A stretch of DNA of 64,000 nucleotides from Lysinibacillus sp. SGAir0095 (GCF_005491425.1 NZ_CP028083.1:3368001-3432000), one strand, 5' to 3'. Positions 20,601-29,318 are shown, numbered from the stretch's first letter. Program-made: numbers and translations. The notes: generated by a model from the sequence alone, not told the origin.

Positions 20601-22600
20601 TTCACACCAACAATTCCATAGTCTTTTAATAGGAATCTGTCAGATTGAATATTTTGCATATTCCCTGATTGCAATTCTGCAAGTGATTCAAATGATAGAA
20701 TATCGAAACCGGCTACAGCGCCATTTGTTACAAATGCTAGTTTACGTTTGGCATCATATGCAAGAATTTCAGTACCTGTTTCTCCTTCGCCACTATCATA
20801 CCGAGCAATTTGAGACCACTTTAATTGGTTTGATGATTTAACAACACTTTGTGCAATCTTTTGGATTTGCGCCTTTGCATTTTTAATATTCGTTAATCCT
20901 GCAAAGTCAGCATCTACTGCTCCTGCCTTTTTCGCAGCGGAGATTGCTAGCTCTGCAGTGTCAATCGCAGATTTTACAGTATTTTGATTATCTGCAGTAA
21001 TTTTCGTAGCTACTGGAATTGCGGCTATTTTTTGATTTGCAGTATTAATTAATGCTTGCTTCACCTGTGCTGAATTATTTCCGCCTGTTGAGCCACCTGT
21101 GCTTGGTGGAGTTACAGTTGAGCCGGCTTCATCTTCAATGTCTTTAATTTTATCTTTAACACTGTGGTAGTTTGAAACAACCTCTTCTACTTTTGAATTT
21201 TTAGGAACAACTAATTTATCAATTTGTACATTAACTCCGACTTCTACCTTTGTTTCTTTGTTCCCAACAACTAATTCCTTGACTTGTCCTGCTACTTTAA
21301 GGGCAAGTTCAACTGCTTTTTCGATATCGACTTGCTCAATAGTACCAGTACCTTTTAATTCGATTTTTACATTAACATTAATACTTACTTTTTCAATATC
21401 CGCATTTACTTCAATAGAAGACACTGTTGCTGAAACTTTTACTTCCGGTAATTTTTTATCTGAATTTAACTGAACATTATTTCGTTTTACTTGAATACTT
21501 TTTACTGTTGAATTATTTAAGTTAATTTTAGGGCCTTCGTTCGTGTTTGCAATAAATGCAAATATTGATGCTACAGGATTTGAAGCCGCTTCATTAATAA
21601 TCAATTCACCATCTGTTACTATAGTGTTCGATGAAAATTCTTTTGCGACTTTACTTGTTAATATAATATCGCCTTTTACTTTAAGGCTATTTACTGCAAT
21701 ATAATCGCCATTAACAGTTACATCACCTTCAATTACTGTATTTCCACCATTCAAAACAATTGGAGAACCATCTTTCCCTTCAGCATTTAATGTTAATGCA
21801 GAAATTCCAGTAATTTTTCCATCTCTAACTGTGGCAGTCATCTCTGCACCTTTTAATGCGGAGGCATTGTTTGTAGCGAAAAATGATTTTAAAGATGCAT
21901 CAAAAGTTAGCTTCCCATCAGTAGTTTGAACGCTGGAATTAGAGAAATTTTCAATTGTAAAAGAAACAGTATCAGATTTAGCACTCTCGGCACGTACTAG
22001 GAACTGTGCAAATTGACCACGTGTGACGTTTGTTGCACCTCCAAATGTTGTTTTTGTGGTACCAACTGATATTTCATTTTCATACAATGCAGTAATATAT
22101 TGTTTATAATCAGGGTAAATATCTGTAAATGGGGTTACTGCTCCTGTAGATGCTTTCAAGTCAAATGCTTTTGTAAGTATAATCGCCATATGATTTCGTG
22201 TGATGGGCTTGGCTGCCCCATATGTGCCGTCTTCAAATCCCTTGATATAACCTGCATTCGCTAATGCCGCGATTGCACCAAAATAAGGATGAGAAGCAGA
22301 AACGTCTTTAAAGTTAGGGTTTTTAACATTTTTAGTATCTAATTCAAGTGCACCAGCCAAAATAACCGCAGCTTGTCCACGTGTTAATTCGCTATACGGT
22401 TTAAACGTACCATCCGGAAAACCCTTTATTAACCCACGATCTACTAAATCAAGAACTGCATCAGAAAAATAATCATCTGCTTTTACATCAGGAAAGGCAT
22501 TTCCGGCAGCCTCTGCAATATTTGGAGTTACTACTGAACTAGCAACAATAGTACCTGCCATAGTTGCCATAAAGTACTTTTTACTTCGTTTCTTAGACAT
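14666..22600 (-). CDS. Giant SLH-anchored extracellular nucleotidase/nuclease
   Basis: A 2,644-residue surface protein. A signal peptide ends after about residue 31 (NIAEAA), and three SLH domains (about 35-205) bind cell-wall polysaccharide. A beta-rich spacer is followed by a choice-of-anchor-I/beta-propeller-like region (about 600-1100). A 5'-nucleotidase module comes next: metallophosphatase TNDTHGR near 1107, GNHEFD near 1175, and C-terminal NGGGIRSS near 1465. A lamin-tail-like domain (near 1640), OB-like segments and a CHB_HEX-type beta domain (near 2000) follow. The C-terminus is an endonuclease/exonuclease/phosphatase domain with NLENF near 2343, GDFNDFQ and SDHDPLM. Known relatives scavenge phosphate and nucleosides from extracellular nucleic acids. 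AAGGGG precedes ATG 22600. The domain fusion is unusually long. Confidence 0.92.
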   Translation of the reverse strand: MSKKRSKKYFMATMAGTIVASSVVTPNIAEAAGNAFPDVKADDYFSDAVLDLVDRGLIKGFPDGTFKPYSELTRGQAAVILAGALELDTKNVKNPNFKDVSASHPYFGAIAALANAGYIKGFEDGTYGAAKPITRNHMAIILTKAFDLKASTGAVTPFTDIYPDYKQYITALYENEISVGTTKTTFGGATNVTRGQFAQFLVRAESAKSDTVSFTIENFSNSSVQTTDGKLTFDASLKSFFATNNASALKGAEMTATVRDGKITGISALTLNAEGKDGSPIVLNGGNTVIEGDVTVNGDYIAVNSLKVKGDIILTSKVAKEFSSNTIVTDGELIINEAASNPVASIFAFIANTNEGPKINLNNSTVKSIQVKRNNVQLNSDKKLPEVKVSATVSSIEVNADIEKVSINVNVKIELKGTGTIEQVDIEKAVELALKVAGQVKELVVGNKETKVEVGVNVQIDKLVVPKNSKVEEVVSNYHSVKDKIKDIEDEAGSTVTPPSTGGSTGGNNSAQVKQALINTANQKIAAIPVATKITADNQNTVKSAIDTAELAISAAKKAGAVDADFAGLTNIKNAKAQIQKIAQSVVKSSNQLKWSQIARYDSGEGETGTEILAYDAKRKLAFVTNGAVAGFDILSFESLAELQSGNMQNIQSDRFLLKDYGIVGVKDISSIASHPTEDIIAISAVSDPKTDPGYIIFTKKDGTFIKAVQVGSLPDMVTFTPDGKKVLVANEGEPSDDYTANPNGTISVIDLETYEANTLEFTESMLDENVRVSSEGSILSQLEPEYITVSKDSKTAYVTLQENNAIATIDLVKNKIVSVKGLGVKDYSEVGNELDALNNKEVKIEKQPILSYYMPDAIDTYSVNGKTYIITPNEGDSRDYEAYSEVVEVGDIIESLDLKAENYNGYTQEELDAFVEEVKKGDDGTLAAFSKVKVSKENGKNAEGQYEALYSFGGRSFSVFDADTMELVYDSGSDFERILAELDPANFNTTNDEIKMDNRSDDKGPEPESAVVGEIDGVPYAFIALERYSGVMVYDLSDVSNPKFVTLISSRDFSEDVAGDVSPEGLVFIPAEESPTGNALLTATHEISGTVAVYEFDSQFKLSLMHTNDTHGRTDVAPKRATAVKQVRAENPNSLLIDAGDVFSGTLYFNEFEGQADLKLMNYMGYDVMTFGNHEFDLGSSPEGHQALADFVEGAKFSFVSSNVDFSQNEKFAGLFNDLISSDPENGQIYSGIVKEINGEKVGIFGLTTEETTSISSPGSIAFENYVSEAEKAVKAFEDKGVDKIIAVTHIGYDDNEAVDNDQILAKSVEGIDVIVGGHSHTKIEKPVIVEEDSEGKKKDPTVIVQAYQYSDFLGNLNVTFDGNGVITAHDGELLEVSKLEEDPQAVEILKPYKDKVKELNETEIGVNLTAPLTNPRTSDEGNTEKLSVRKNETILGNLITDGMLSKAKEYEENVVMAFTNGGGIRSSIGAGPITIGEVISVLPFGNTLALMDVTGAELKAAFETSLSQYPLENGGFLHVAGAKIEYDSSKPARVAKDGVVTEEGQRIISISYKNEGGSYTEIKDDQTYTVATNAFTAKGGDGYDMLGEAYKQGRVTDLGLSDWENFRDHLQSLQTIPTEIEGRIVEVEETEQETDLIISQYIEGGSFNKALELYNNTNETLDLSQYSLELYADGKADNPKSITLAGTLEAGKTIVLYHKDANVDIKSLAGTNGIENSSVINFNGNDPVVLKKNGEIIDSLGQIGSSTDFAKDVTLVRNESIKTGDKNPNDVFSFETEWTNLGKDVFDNLGKHPYIPEQLQTISMAEARTLGTGEVQIQGVVTAKLKNTIHIQDETGAMALYGLAENVNIGDEIVVKGKLSEYNGLLQLQSPALVESVGTKEVTPTELAGADLKEENESKLASVTKVTITKNNGSGNYEAKDEVGTVFIVRDENSVLGLEIGKTYDSITGIIQEYNGAFQIIPRGIEDVVEDASKVRTITASTTSTSIPTGTAVELSTLTDEATIYYTTDGTEPTVENGMEYTAPIVITEKTTLKAIAVKEGLSNSDVFSISYDVYDGVVSISDIQGEGHTSPMDGTTVEGVEGIITSVYELNNQQYFHMQTPDSKADNVSSTSEGIVVYAGSASGNYTFKVGDLVSVSGVVDEYRIDGYADADTDLTVTQLNAKNGSIQVLEENVELPTPIVITSNDIPTEIDTNGFDVFTPSTDAMDYWESLEGMRVQIGTDATSKLRVVSPEEYGEIITVFDEVQATTLNGGLLLGENDANGERIQFKLFNGEKEVTNGGNINTGDYVNAPVVGFVNYGYSNFKVYVDQSSFATTKGATTKETTSIEKAEGKLTIASYNLENFSATSNATKVRNIAEAFVDGLNSPDIIGVTEMQDNDGATASGDSSADQSYQKLIEAIIAAGGPTYEYVNIDPEYNQDGGAPGGNIRVGFLYNPAKVSLPEGSITGSANNGTEYVDGKLTLNPGRINPTSSAFNSSRKPLAAEFNFNGEQVIVVVNHWNSKGGDSPLFGTEQPAVLGSEVQRKEIAQIVRGFVETIQTANPDANIVAVGDFNDFQWTPALQIFEGENESMVNMINTLPENDRYSYTYQGNSQALDHIFVSDNLKAKSILDILHVNADFTEEAGRASDHDPLMVQIDFTK

Positions 22601-22756
22601 AATATAGCCCCTTTTTCATTGGAATATTTTACTACCTATTTACTTTATCTATCTTAATAATTGATTGTGAAAGTTATTGGACACCTTTTTTAATATTTTG
22701 TAAAATTTTGTTAACTATTTTTAAGAAAAGCTTTAAAACTAGCAAGAACTATAAAT

Positions 22757-22796
22757 AAAAAAAGAACCCAGTCACTAAAAAGCGTGACTGGGTTTT
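22757..22796 (-). terminator. Terminator of the acetoacetyl-CoA synthetase gene
   Basis: AACCCAGTCAC pairs with GTGACTGGGTT across an 8-nt loop. On the minus strand the stem is followed by CTTTTTTTAT, downstream of the gene ending at 22833. Confidence 0.88.
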
Positions 22797-22832
22797 GATG
22801 TTGAAACTTCTATTTATATAGCAGTGCATATT

Positions 22833-24812
22833 CTAAATATCCTGGGAAATCTCTTTCGAAAGTCCTATAAAGTAATTAATCGAATCTGGATTTGCAACTG
22901 AACCACGATTAACTACCTTTTCTACTGGCTGTCCTAATAGAATTTTACGAATGGGGACTTCTAGTTTTTTACCACTGAAGGTTTTAGGTACTTCTTTCAC
23001 TTCAAATATTTCATTTGGTACAAATCGTGGAGATACTTTTTGTTTTATTTCAGCTTTCATCTTTTCTTTTAAGTGATCATCCAGCGTTACATTTGGTTTT
23101 AATACGATAAACAATGCTAAAAATGAATTTCTGCCAAGGTACTCTAAATCAACTACTAAACTTTCTATTACTTCATCAAGTGATTCGACAACCCGATAGA
23201 TTTCACTTGTTCCTAAGCGAACGCCCTGCCGGTTAATCGTTGAATCAGATCGACCGAAAATCACACTGCTGCCTTTTTCATCGATTGTAATCCAATCTCC
23301 ATGGCGCCATATACCCGGGAACATTTCGAAATAGCTTTCGAGATAGCGTTGATGATTCTCATCTCCCCAAAAATACAGTGGCATGGATGGCATGGGATCG
23401 GTAATTACCAGTTCTCCTACTTCATTTAATACAGATTGACCTTCATCATTAAAGGCTTGGACATTTGCACCAAGAGCTCGTGATTGAATTTCTCCGGCGT
23501 ATACCGGCAGCACAGGGCAGCCACCAACAAAGGCTGCACAGATATCCGTTCCGCCACTTGCCGATACAAGCCACATATCTTTCTTCACATTTTCATAAAC
23601 CCAACTAAAGCCCTCTACTGATAGAGGTGAGCCTGTGGAATAAACGGCCTTCAGTTTTGAAAAGTCATTTTTTTCATTCGGTTTTACACCTGTTTTCATA
23701 CAGATATTCAAGAATGCTGCACTTGTGCCAAAGAAAGTTATCCCTACTTCATCGGCATAATCCCATAAAACATTCATATTTGGATAAGCTGGACTGCCAT
23801 CATAAAGGACAACTGTACCTCCCGCCAGTAAACCAGCCATTAAAAGATTCCACATCATCCAACCAGTTGTCGTAAACCAAAAGAACACATCATCTTGATC
23901 GATTCCTTGTTCGACTGTTATCGTTTTTAGGTGCTCGAGTATAATGCCTCCCTGTCCTTGTACAATTGGCTTTGGCAATCCAGTTGTCCCCGAAGAGAAT
24001 AAAATCCACAACGGATGGTCAAATGGAACAGCGTCAAACTTGAGCTCTACATTTTCTTTCAACATCTCGTCCCAATAGATTGTGCGATCATTTAAAATCT
24101 TATTTTCGCTTTGTACATATGGGAATAGGATGGTTTTTGTTAGCGTGGGTAGTTCAGCTTGCAGGTCTTCAACGCTTTGCATTTTATCGTGGATTTTCCC
24201 ATTATAGGAGTAGCCATCAACTGCAAACAAAACGGTTGGTTCAATTTGTTTAAATCGATCGATCACACTGCCCGTTCCAAAATCAGGGGAACAGACCGAC
24301 CAAATAACGCCCATACTTGCACAGGCTAAAAAGGCAATGACCGTTTCAGGTATATTTGGCATATAAGCAACAACACGGTCTCCTTTTTTAACGCCTAAAC
24401 TGATTAAATATTGTCTCACAATGGACGTTTTTTCCTGAAGTTCTTGCCAACTCACCTCTCGATTTGAAACTGTTTCTGATTTGAAAATCAATGCTGGTCG
24501 ATCTTCTCTACTATTTCGGAAAACATGCTCTGCATAATTTACGGTTGCTCCTGTAAACCATTTGGCGCCTGGCATTGTTCGTGCTTCCAACACTTGTTGA
24601 TAATTAGTGTGGGATTTTACATTACAATACTTCCAAATGCTTTCCCAAAACAATTCTAGCTCCTCAACAGACCATTTCCACAGCTCATTCGGGTTCTCGA
24701 TGGCTAGCCCCTTTTCATCATTTAGCCATTTTCTAAAATGGGTAATGCTCGAGTTATCAATTTGTTGCTTCGACGGCTCCCATAACAATGTTCCTTCTGT
24801 AATCCCTTTCAT
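22833..24812 (-). CDS. Acetoacetyl-CoA synthetase (acetoacetate--CoA ligase)
   Basis: An adenylate-forming enzyme that activates acetoacetate to acetoacetyl-CoA with ATP. The 659-residue length and the N-terminal LLWEPSKQQIDNSSITHF fit the acetoacetyl-CoA synthetase branch of the acyl-CoA synthetases. The AMP-binding loop LFSSGTTGLPKPI, the hinge motif GRSDSTINRQGVRLG and the catalytic-lysine segment FSGKKLEVP are all present. GGAGGGG precedes ATG 24812. The gene stands alone with its own terminator. The pathway (ketone-body or PHB-related carbon use) is inferred from family membership. A propionyl- or acetyl-CoA synthetase is the alternative but fits less well. Confidence 0.88.
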   Translation of the reverse strand: MKGITEGTLLWEPSKQQIDNSSITHFRKWLNDEKGLAIENPNELWKWSVEELELFWESIWKYCNVKSHTNYQQVLEARTMPGAKWFTGATVNYAEHVFRNSREDRPALIFKSETVSNREVSWQELQEKTSIVRQYLISLGVKKGDRVVAYMPNIPETVIAFLACASMGVIWSVCSPDFGTGSVIDRFKQIEPTVLFAVDGYSYNGKIHDKMQSVEDLQAELPTLTKTILFPYVQSENKILNDRTIYWDEMLKENVELKFDAVPFDHPLWILFSSGTTGLPKPIVQGQGGIILEHLKTITVEQGIDQDDVFFWFTTTGWMMWNLLMAGLLAGGTVVLYDGSPAYPNMNVLWDYADEVGITFFGTSAAFLNICMKTGVKPNEKNDFSKLKAVYSTGSPLSVEGFSWVYENVKKDMWLVSASGGTDICAAFVGGCPVLPVYAGEIQSRALGANVQAFNDEGQSVLNEVGELVITDPMPSMPLYFWGDENHQRYLESYFEMFPGIWRHGDWITIDEKGSSVIFGRSDSTINRQGVRLGTSEIYRVVESLDEVIESLVVDLEYLGRNSFLALFIVLKPNVTLDDHLKEKMKAEIKQKVSPRFVPNEIFEVKEVPKTFSGKKLEVPIRKILLGQPVEKVVNRGSVANPDSINYFIGLSKEISQDI

Positions 24813-24842
24813 ATATTCCCCTCCTATATTCCAAAACTATTA

Positions 24843-25723
24843 AATAAGTTATTCTTTATTATAGTGTATTATCATTCAATTCAATTATTACTATCTATTT
24901 TTCATATTTGTTTGAAGGTAATCTCTTTGATTTTTATCTAACATATTTTTGAGTATATTATGCCTTTAAGATAAGATAGCTAATTAAAACGACATCATTT
25001 AAACAATCTATAAGGCGACCACTTCAAGTATACTCTTTGACCGTTAAAGGTGAATATTTTTTTTCCGAAAACCTAAGCGGGAACGACTATTGAATTTTTG
25101 AAGGATATTCAATAAATTCAGTGTTAAAACTCTATCCAGCTTCTATTCGAGAAAAGGAAAATCGACTTACTCAAGGTATAAAAATTGAATGAAAAAAACA
25201 AAATCTGAAAATTGAAGGAATTGTAAAGATACAAAATGAAAAGGGCTATATGGCTAGTGCGAACAGGCTGTATGACAATAACTTGGAGTTCATCGAATAT
25301 AATTGAAATGCCCATTTATTCTGTGGCACAAGAAAATAAAGATTGAATGTCGTTGTGAGACTGAAATACTTATAAAAGTTATAGATACCGAGCACGTATG
25401 ACGAGTTTGTTGTAAAACAGAGGGTGATCATCACTTTATATATAAATTAGAGTTTAGATATTAGTCTTCTGCTCCAATTAAATAATCTTTCATTGTTTGT
25501 AGGCGGTAGAAATTGATTGTTGTAAACCCGTGTGACTTGTCTTACTTCATAATAAAGGAAACAAAGGCGCAGATTTTGATTTATCAATTCTTAGCTCTAT
25601 TCACCATTTGTAGACTATATTTATTCATAATAACCACTTCCACTCTTCACAATGGAAATATTTTCTGTTACTCTAGAATCGACCACTATGGTCTAATTTA
25701 GAAAAAAATTAATATACTCTAAA
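24843..25723. other. Gene-free stretch, possibly a decayed gene
   Basis: About 880 bp without a convincing open frame. Around 25,200-25,330 the plus strand reads through short protein-like pieces such as ANRLYDNNLEFIEYN broken by stops, so an old gene may have decayed here. Short frames on the minus strand lack ribosome binding sites. Confidence 0.35.
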
Positions 25724-25739
25724 CAGGGGGTGGTGAGAA

Positions 25740-26399
25740 ATTAATCATACATTTCTTAACCTCAATCACGAAAAACAACAACGCATTATTAATGCCGCAC
25801 TAGATGAGTTTGCTCAAAATGGATTTGAAAAAGCTTCTACAAATCAGATTGTAAAAAACGCGAGAATTGGCAAAGGAATGCTTTTTTACTATTTTCAAAA
25901 TAAAGAGGAGCTCTTTAACTATCTGATTAACTACAGCTTTGACCTTGCCAATACAAAATTAATTGAGCAGGTTGATAGGAAAGAATCCGATTTTATTGAA
26001 CGTTTAAAACAAATCGCTCATGCCAAAACTGAATTTCATCTAACACATCCGAATGTATTAATATTTTTAGGAAATCTCTTTTTAAATGATAATACTGGTA
26101 TTTCTGACAGCTTCAAAAACCGTTACGAACAGATGATGAATAGTCGTATCTCTCTTTTGTATGATGGGATTGATAAAACCTTATTTCGAAAAGATATCGA
26201 TACAGAAAAGGCGTTCAAGCTAATCCAATGGTCAATTGATGGCTATCAAAATGAGCTAATCGCCAAATTGAAAAATCATAACTTAACAACCATAAATTTT
26301 GACACTTATTGGGAAGAGTTTTATGAGTTGCTAGACATTCTTAAAATGCTTTATTACCAAAATAAGGAGGGACAAAATGAGCGTTCTGCAAATCAATGA
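25740..26399 (+). CDS. TetR-family regulator, apparent ATT start
   Basis: A DNA-binding repressor of about 219 residues. The helix-turn-helix half is visible as NHTFLNLNHEKQQRIINAAL, then DEFAQNGFEKAST, ending GMLFYYFQNKEELF, and a variable ligand-binding half follows. The frame opens after a stop at 25734-25736 and has no ATG, GTG or TTG before 25878. A start at 25878 would cut away the DNA-binding helices. ATT at 25740 lies just where homologues begin (M-N-x-T-F-L-N-L) and follows AGGGGGTGG with good spacing. Either ATT is the true start or a start-codon mutation disabled the gene. It overlaps the ABC ATPase gene by 23 nt and probably controls that exporter. Confidence 0.8.
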   Translation: MNHTFLNLNHEKQQRIINAALDEFAQNGFEKASTNQIVKNARIGKGMLFYYFQNKEELFNYLINYSFDLANTKLIEQVDRKESDFIERLKQIAHAKTEFHLTHPNVLIFLGNLFLNDNTGISDSFKNRYEQMMNSRISLLYDGIDKTLFRKDIDTEKAFKLIQWSIDGYQNELIAKLKNHNLTTINFDTYWEEFYELLDILKMLYYQNKEGQNERSANQ

Positions 26400-27297
26400 T
26401 TTAACAAAAAAGTTTGGTAAGTTTACTGCATTAGATAATGTGAATTTTGAAGTGAACAAAGGTGAAGTCTTTGGATTTATTGGTCCAAATGGTGCGGGTA
26501 AATCAACAACGATTCGGATATTGCTTGGTATTTTAAAAGCTACTGCTGGTGAAGTCCGAATCTTCGGCAAAGATGCCTGGTCGGATGCAGTGGAACTTCA
26601 TAAACGCATAGCCTATGTACCAGGAGACGTGAATTTATGGCCAAATTTGACTGGCGGTGAAGTGATTGATTTGTTTGTTAAGCTACGAGGAGGAAATCAT
26701 AAAAGCAAACGCGATGAACTTATCCAACTTTTTGATTTAGATCCATCTAAAAAGTGTCGGACCTATTCAAAAGGTAACAGACAAAAGGTAGCCCTTGTGG
26801 CAGCTTTTTCATCTGATGCAGACCTTTATATCCTAGATGAGCCTACTTCTGGATTGGATCCATTGATGGAACAGGTTTTTCAACAATGTGTAAAAGATGC
26901 AAAAGAAGCAGGAAAAAGTATCCTCTTATCGAGTCATATTTTATCTGAGGTCGAGCAGCTATGCGACCGCGTTGGCATTATTCGCCATGGTCAAATCATA
27001 GAAACTGGCTCTTTAAGTGAGCTACGCCATTTAACTCGCCTGAATCTCTCAGTGGAAACAAAAGAGTCGATTACTCAATTACATGAAATAAAAGGAATAC
27101 ACGCTATTGATGAAAAGAAGGGTGCAATTTCTTTCCAAGTAGATACTGAGCAATTAGATTTAGTCATTAAACATATAAGTCAATTTGGCATTGTAAAATT
27201 AGAAAGTACCCCACCAACCTTGGAAGATTTATTTATGCGTCATTATGAAAACAATGACTTACGAAAGCAAAACCATGGAGGAAATTCTAATGGCTGA
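26377..27297 (+). CDS. ABC transporter ATP-binding protein
   Basis: A 306-residue ATPase subunit of an ABC-2 type exporter. Walker A is GPNGAGKST near residue 36. The signature region reads YSKGNRQKV, a variant of LSGGQ, and Walker B is LYILDEPTSGLDP. The H-loop is in LLSSHILSEV. The C-terminal DUF4162-like tail is usual for drug or antibiotic exporters. AAGGAGG precedes the ATG, and the gene overlaps both its neighbours, giving a tight regulator-ATPase-permease operon. The substrate is unknown. The permease resembles the group annotated as exporters of polyketide antibiotics. Confidence 0.93.
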   Translation: MSVLQINDLTKKFGKFTALDNVNFEVNKGEVFGFIGPNGAGKSTTIRILLGILKATAGEVRIFGKDAWSDAVELHKRIAYVPGDVNLWPNLTGGEVIDLFVKLRGGNHKSKRDELIQLFDLDPSKKCRTYSKGNRQKVALVAAFSSDADLYILDEPTSGLDPLMEQVFQQCVKDAKEAGKSILLSSHILSEVEQLCDRVGIIRHGQIIETGSLSELRHLTRLNLSVETKESITQLHEIKGIHAIDEKKGAISFQVDTEQLDLVIKHISQFGIVKLESTPPTLEDLFMRHYENNDLRKQNHGGNSNG

Positions 27298-28891
27298 TAT
27301 AATTTTTAAACGGACGGGGATTTTATCTCGATTAATTCTGAGACGCGATCGATTTCGTATTCCGGTATGGCTTATCGGTATTGGTTTTTTTACTTTCATA
27401 GTACCCGTAGCATTTACCGAGTTATATGGAACACAAGCCCAACGCGATATCATGGCACAAACCATGAAAAACCCGGCTATGATTGCCATGGTAGGAACAC
27501 ATGATTTAACCCACTATACCCTTGGTGTAATGACTGCACATCAAATGCTGCTCATGACAGCAGTCGTTGTTGCCTTAATGAGTATTTTACTTGTAACACG
27601 CCATACTCGCGAAGAGGAGGAAAACGGTCGGATCGAATTGATACGGTCCTTACCAGTTGGTCGACTTTCAAGTTTAAATGCCGCATTATTTGTTTACACA
27701 GGCGTTCATATTCTATTAGCGCTTCTAATTGGATTTGGACTATATGCACTAAATCTCGAGAGCATGGATTTAGAGGGTTCTGTATTATACGGAGTAGCAT
27801 TAGGGGCAACCGGCATATTTTTTGCTGGTGTAACAGCCTTTTTTGCTCAACTTTGTGAAAGTTCACGTGGGACAATTGGATTTTCCATCGCTATCCTGCT
27901 TATTTCTTATATTGTACGTGGGATTGGAGATGTAAGTAATCCAGCTTTAAGCTGGTTCTCCCCTCTTGGATGGTTATCGAAAGCAGAAGTTTATGGCTCC
28001 AATAATTGGTGGCCAATTGGATTAATGATAGGGATATCCCTTATTTTATTTTTCCTGGCAAGCTATTTAAATGCAAGTCGCGATTTAGAATCGGGATTAC
28101 TGCCATCAAAGCCTGGAAGAAAACACGCTTCAGCGTTACTACAAAGTCCAATCGGCTTAGGATTACGGTTACAGCGCACAGGGATCATATCTTGGGCAGT
28201 TGGAATGTTTTTAATAGGAGTGTCCTACGGCTCGGTATTAGGTGATTTGGATTCCTTTTTTGAAGGAAACGATTTAATGAAGCAAATGCTCTCATCATCA
28301 AAAAGCCATACCTTTACTGAGCAATTTATGTCCATGATTATGATGATTTCAGCTATTATTGCATCTATTCCAGCAGTAATGTCCATGAATAAACTGTATG
28401 GAGAAGAAAAAAAGGGACGAATCGAACATTTACTTGTAAGGGCTATTTCCCGCACAAAGCTTTTGGGAAGCTATCTAGTCATTTCAATTATCAATGGTTT
28501 TGTCATGCTCTCAGTTGCCTCAATCGGAATGTGGTTCGCAAGTTTGGCTGTCCTAGATGTGTCACTTTCATTTAGAAAGGTTTACGGAATGGGATTAGTC
28601 TATTATCCAGCCCTACTTGTCATGATAAGTGTAGCTGTTTTATTTATTGGCTATCTACCAAGATTCACTAGTTTCATCTGGCTCTATGTATTTTATACCT
28701 TCATCGTTTTGTATATGGGGGGCTTATTCCAGTTGGACGATTGGTTTGGAAATCTTTCACCATTTGGTCATATCCCACAGCTGCCTATAGAAAAATTGAC
28801 ATGGGCGCCAATGATTACATTAGTAGGAATCGCGGTGATTATCTCGGCTATTGGTATTATTGGGTATAAACGACGGGATATTACAGGGTGA
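27290..28891 (+). CDS. ABC-2 type exporter permease
   Basis: A membrane protein of about 533 residues with roughly twelve hydrophobic segments in two similar halves. Each half begins with an LRRDR- or LRLQRTG-like cytoplasmic lead-in. This duplicated layout fits the COG3559 group (putative polyketide antibiotic exporter permease). I chose ATG 27290 (MADIIFKRTG) because GGAGG sits a few bases upstream. An earlier in-frame ATG at 27245 lies deep inside the ATPase gene. It overlaps that gene by 8 nt. A GC-rich hairpin follows the stop. Confidence 0.9.
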   Translation: MADIIFKRTGILSRLILRRDRFRIPVWLIGIGFFTFIVPVAFTELYGTQAQRDIMAQTMKNPAMIAMVGTHDLTHYTLGVMTAHQMLLMTAVVVALMSILLVTRHTREEEENGRIELIRSLPVGRLSSLNAALFVYTGVHILLALLIGFGLYALNLESMDLEGSVLYGVALGATGIFFAGVTAFFAQLCESSRGTIGFSIAILLISYIVRGIGDVSNPALSWFSPLGWLSKAEVYGSNNWWPIGLMIGISLILFFLASYLNASRDLESGLLPSKPGRKHASALLQSPIGLGLRLQRTGIISWAVGMFLIGVSYGSVLGDLDSFFEGNDLMKQMLSSSKSHTFTEQFMSMIMMISAIIASIPAVMSMNKLYGEEKKGRIEHLLVRAISRTKLLGSYLVISIINGFVMLSVASIGMWFASLAVLDVSLSFRKVYGMGLVYYPALLVMISVAVLFIGYLPRFTSFIWLYVFYTFIVLYMGGLFQLDDWFGNLSPFGHIPQLPIEKLTWAPMITLVGIAVIISAIGIIGYKRRDITG

Positions 28892-28914
28892 GATTTGGAA
28901 CTTAAATCTATTAA

Positions 28915-28945
28915 GGCAGGGTAAGCTACTCGCCCCTGCCTCTTT
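28915..28945 (+). terminator. Terminator of the ABC exporter operon
   Basis: GGCAGGG (28915-28921) pairs with CCCTGCC (28934-28940), followed by TCTTTA. The T-run is short, so strength is uncertain. Confidence 0.65.
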
Positions 28946-28959
28946 ACTTATAAGAAGGT

Positions 28960-29070
28960 TTAATTTTTATGGCGAGCAGTAGATGATCCTTTATTTCGTC
29001 TTTGTTCATCTGGAACTTTAGGCTGCTCTTTAATTTTTCTCTTACTATCTGGACGCGAATTTTTAACCAT
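28960..29070 (-). CDS. 36-residue basic hypothetical protein
   Basis: A tiny, very basic and hydrophilic protein (MVKNSRPDSKRKIKEQPK... ending TARHKN). GGAGGGG lies 6 nt before ATG 29070, which is strong support for translation. The frame can be extended upstream to 29184 but that version lacks a binding site. Composition recalls small spore or nucleic-acid binding proteins, but I do not recognise the family. Confidence 0.6.
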   Translation of the reverse strand: MVKNSRPDSKRKIKEQPKVPDEQRRNKGSSTARHKN

Positions 29071-29318
29071 AATTACCCCTCCGTATAAGTATCGTTTTTT
29101 GGCTATTATACAATTACTGTTGTAATACTCAATGTCCCAATCCTTAATAGGATGTTTGACAACAAGCATCACAACCATAGCCAATCTTAGATTAACCGGA
29201 ATGAGGAGAAATATTCTTTTGAATGATGATAGGCTTAAATTTACAGCTTTCTAAGTTTTTCTAGCTGAAACTTTTTTTTCAAAAGGACAGACTTATTAAA
29301 AAATGTACTAACTTTTAT

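Noticed and set aside
24607..24843. Open frame on the plus strand opposite the acetoacetyl-CoA synthetase start
   Set aside because: Antisense to a well-supported gene, with no ribosome site and no recognisable domain.
25513..25701. 62-residue plus-strand frame upstream of the TetR gene
   Set aside because: No ribosome site, low-complexity hydrophobic sequence typical of AT-rich noncoding DNA.
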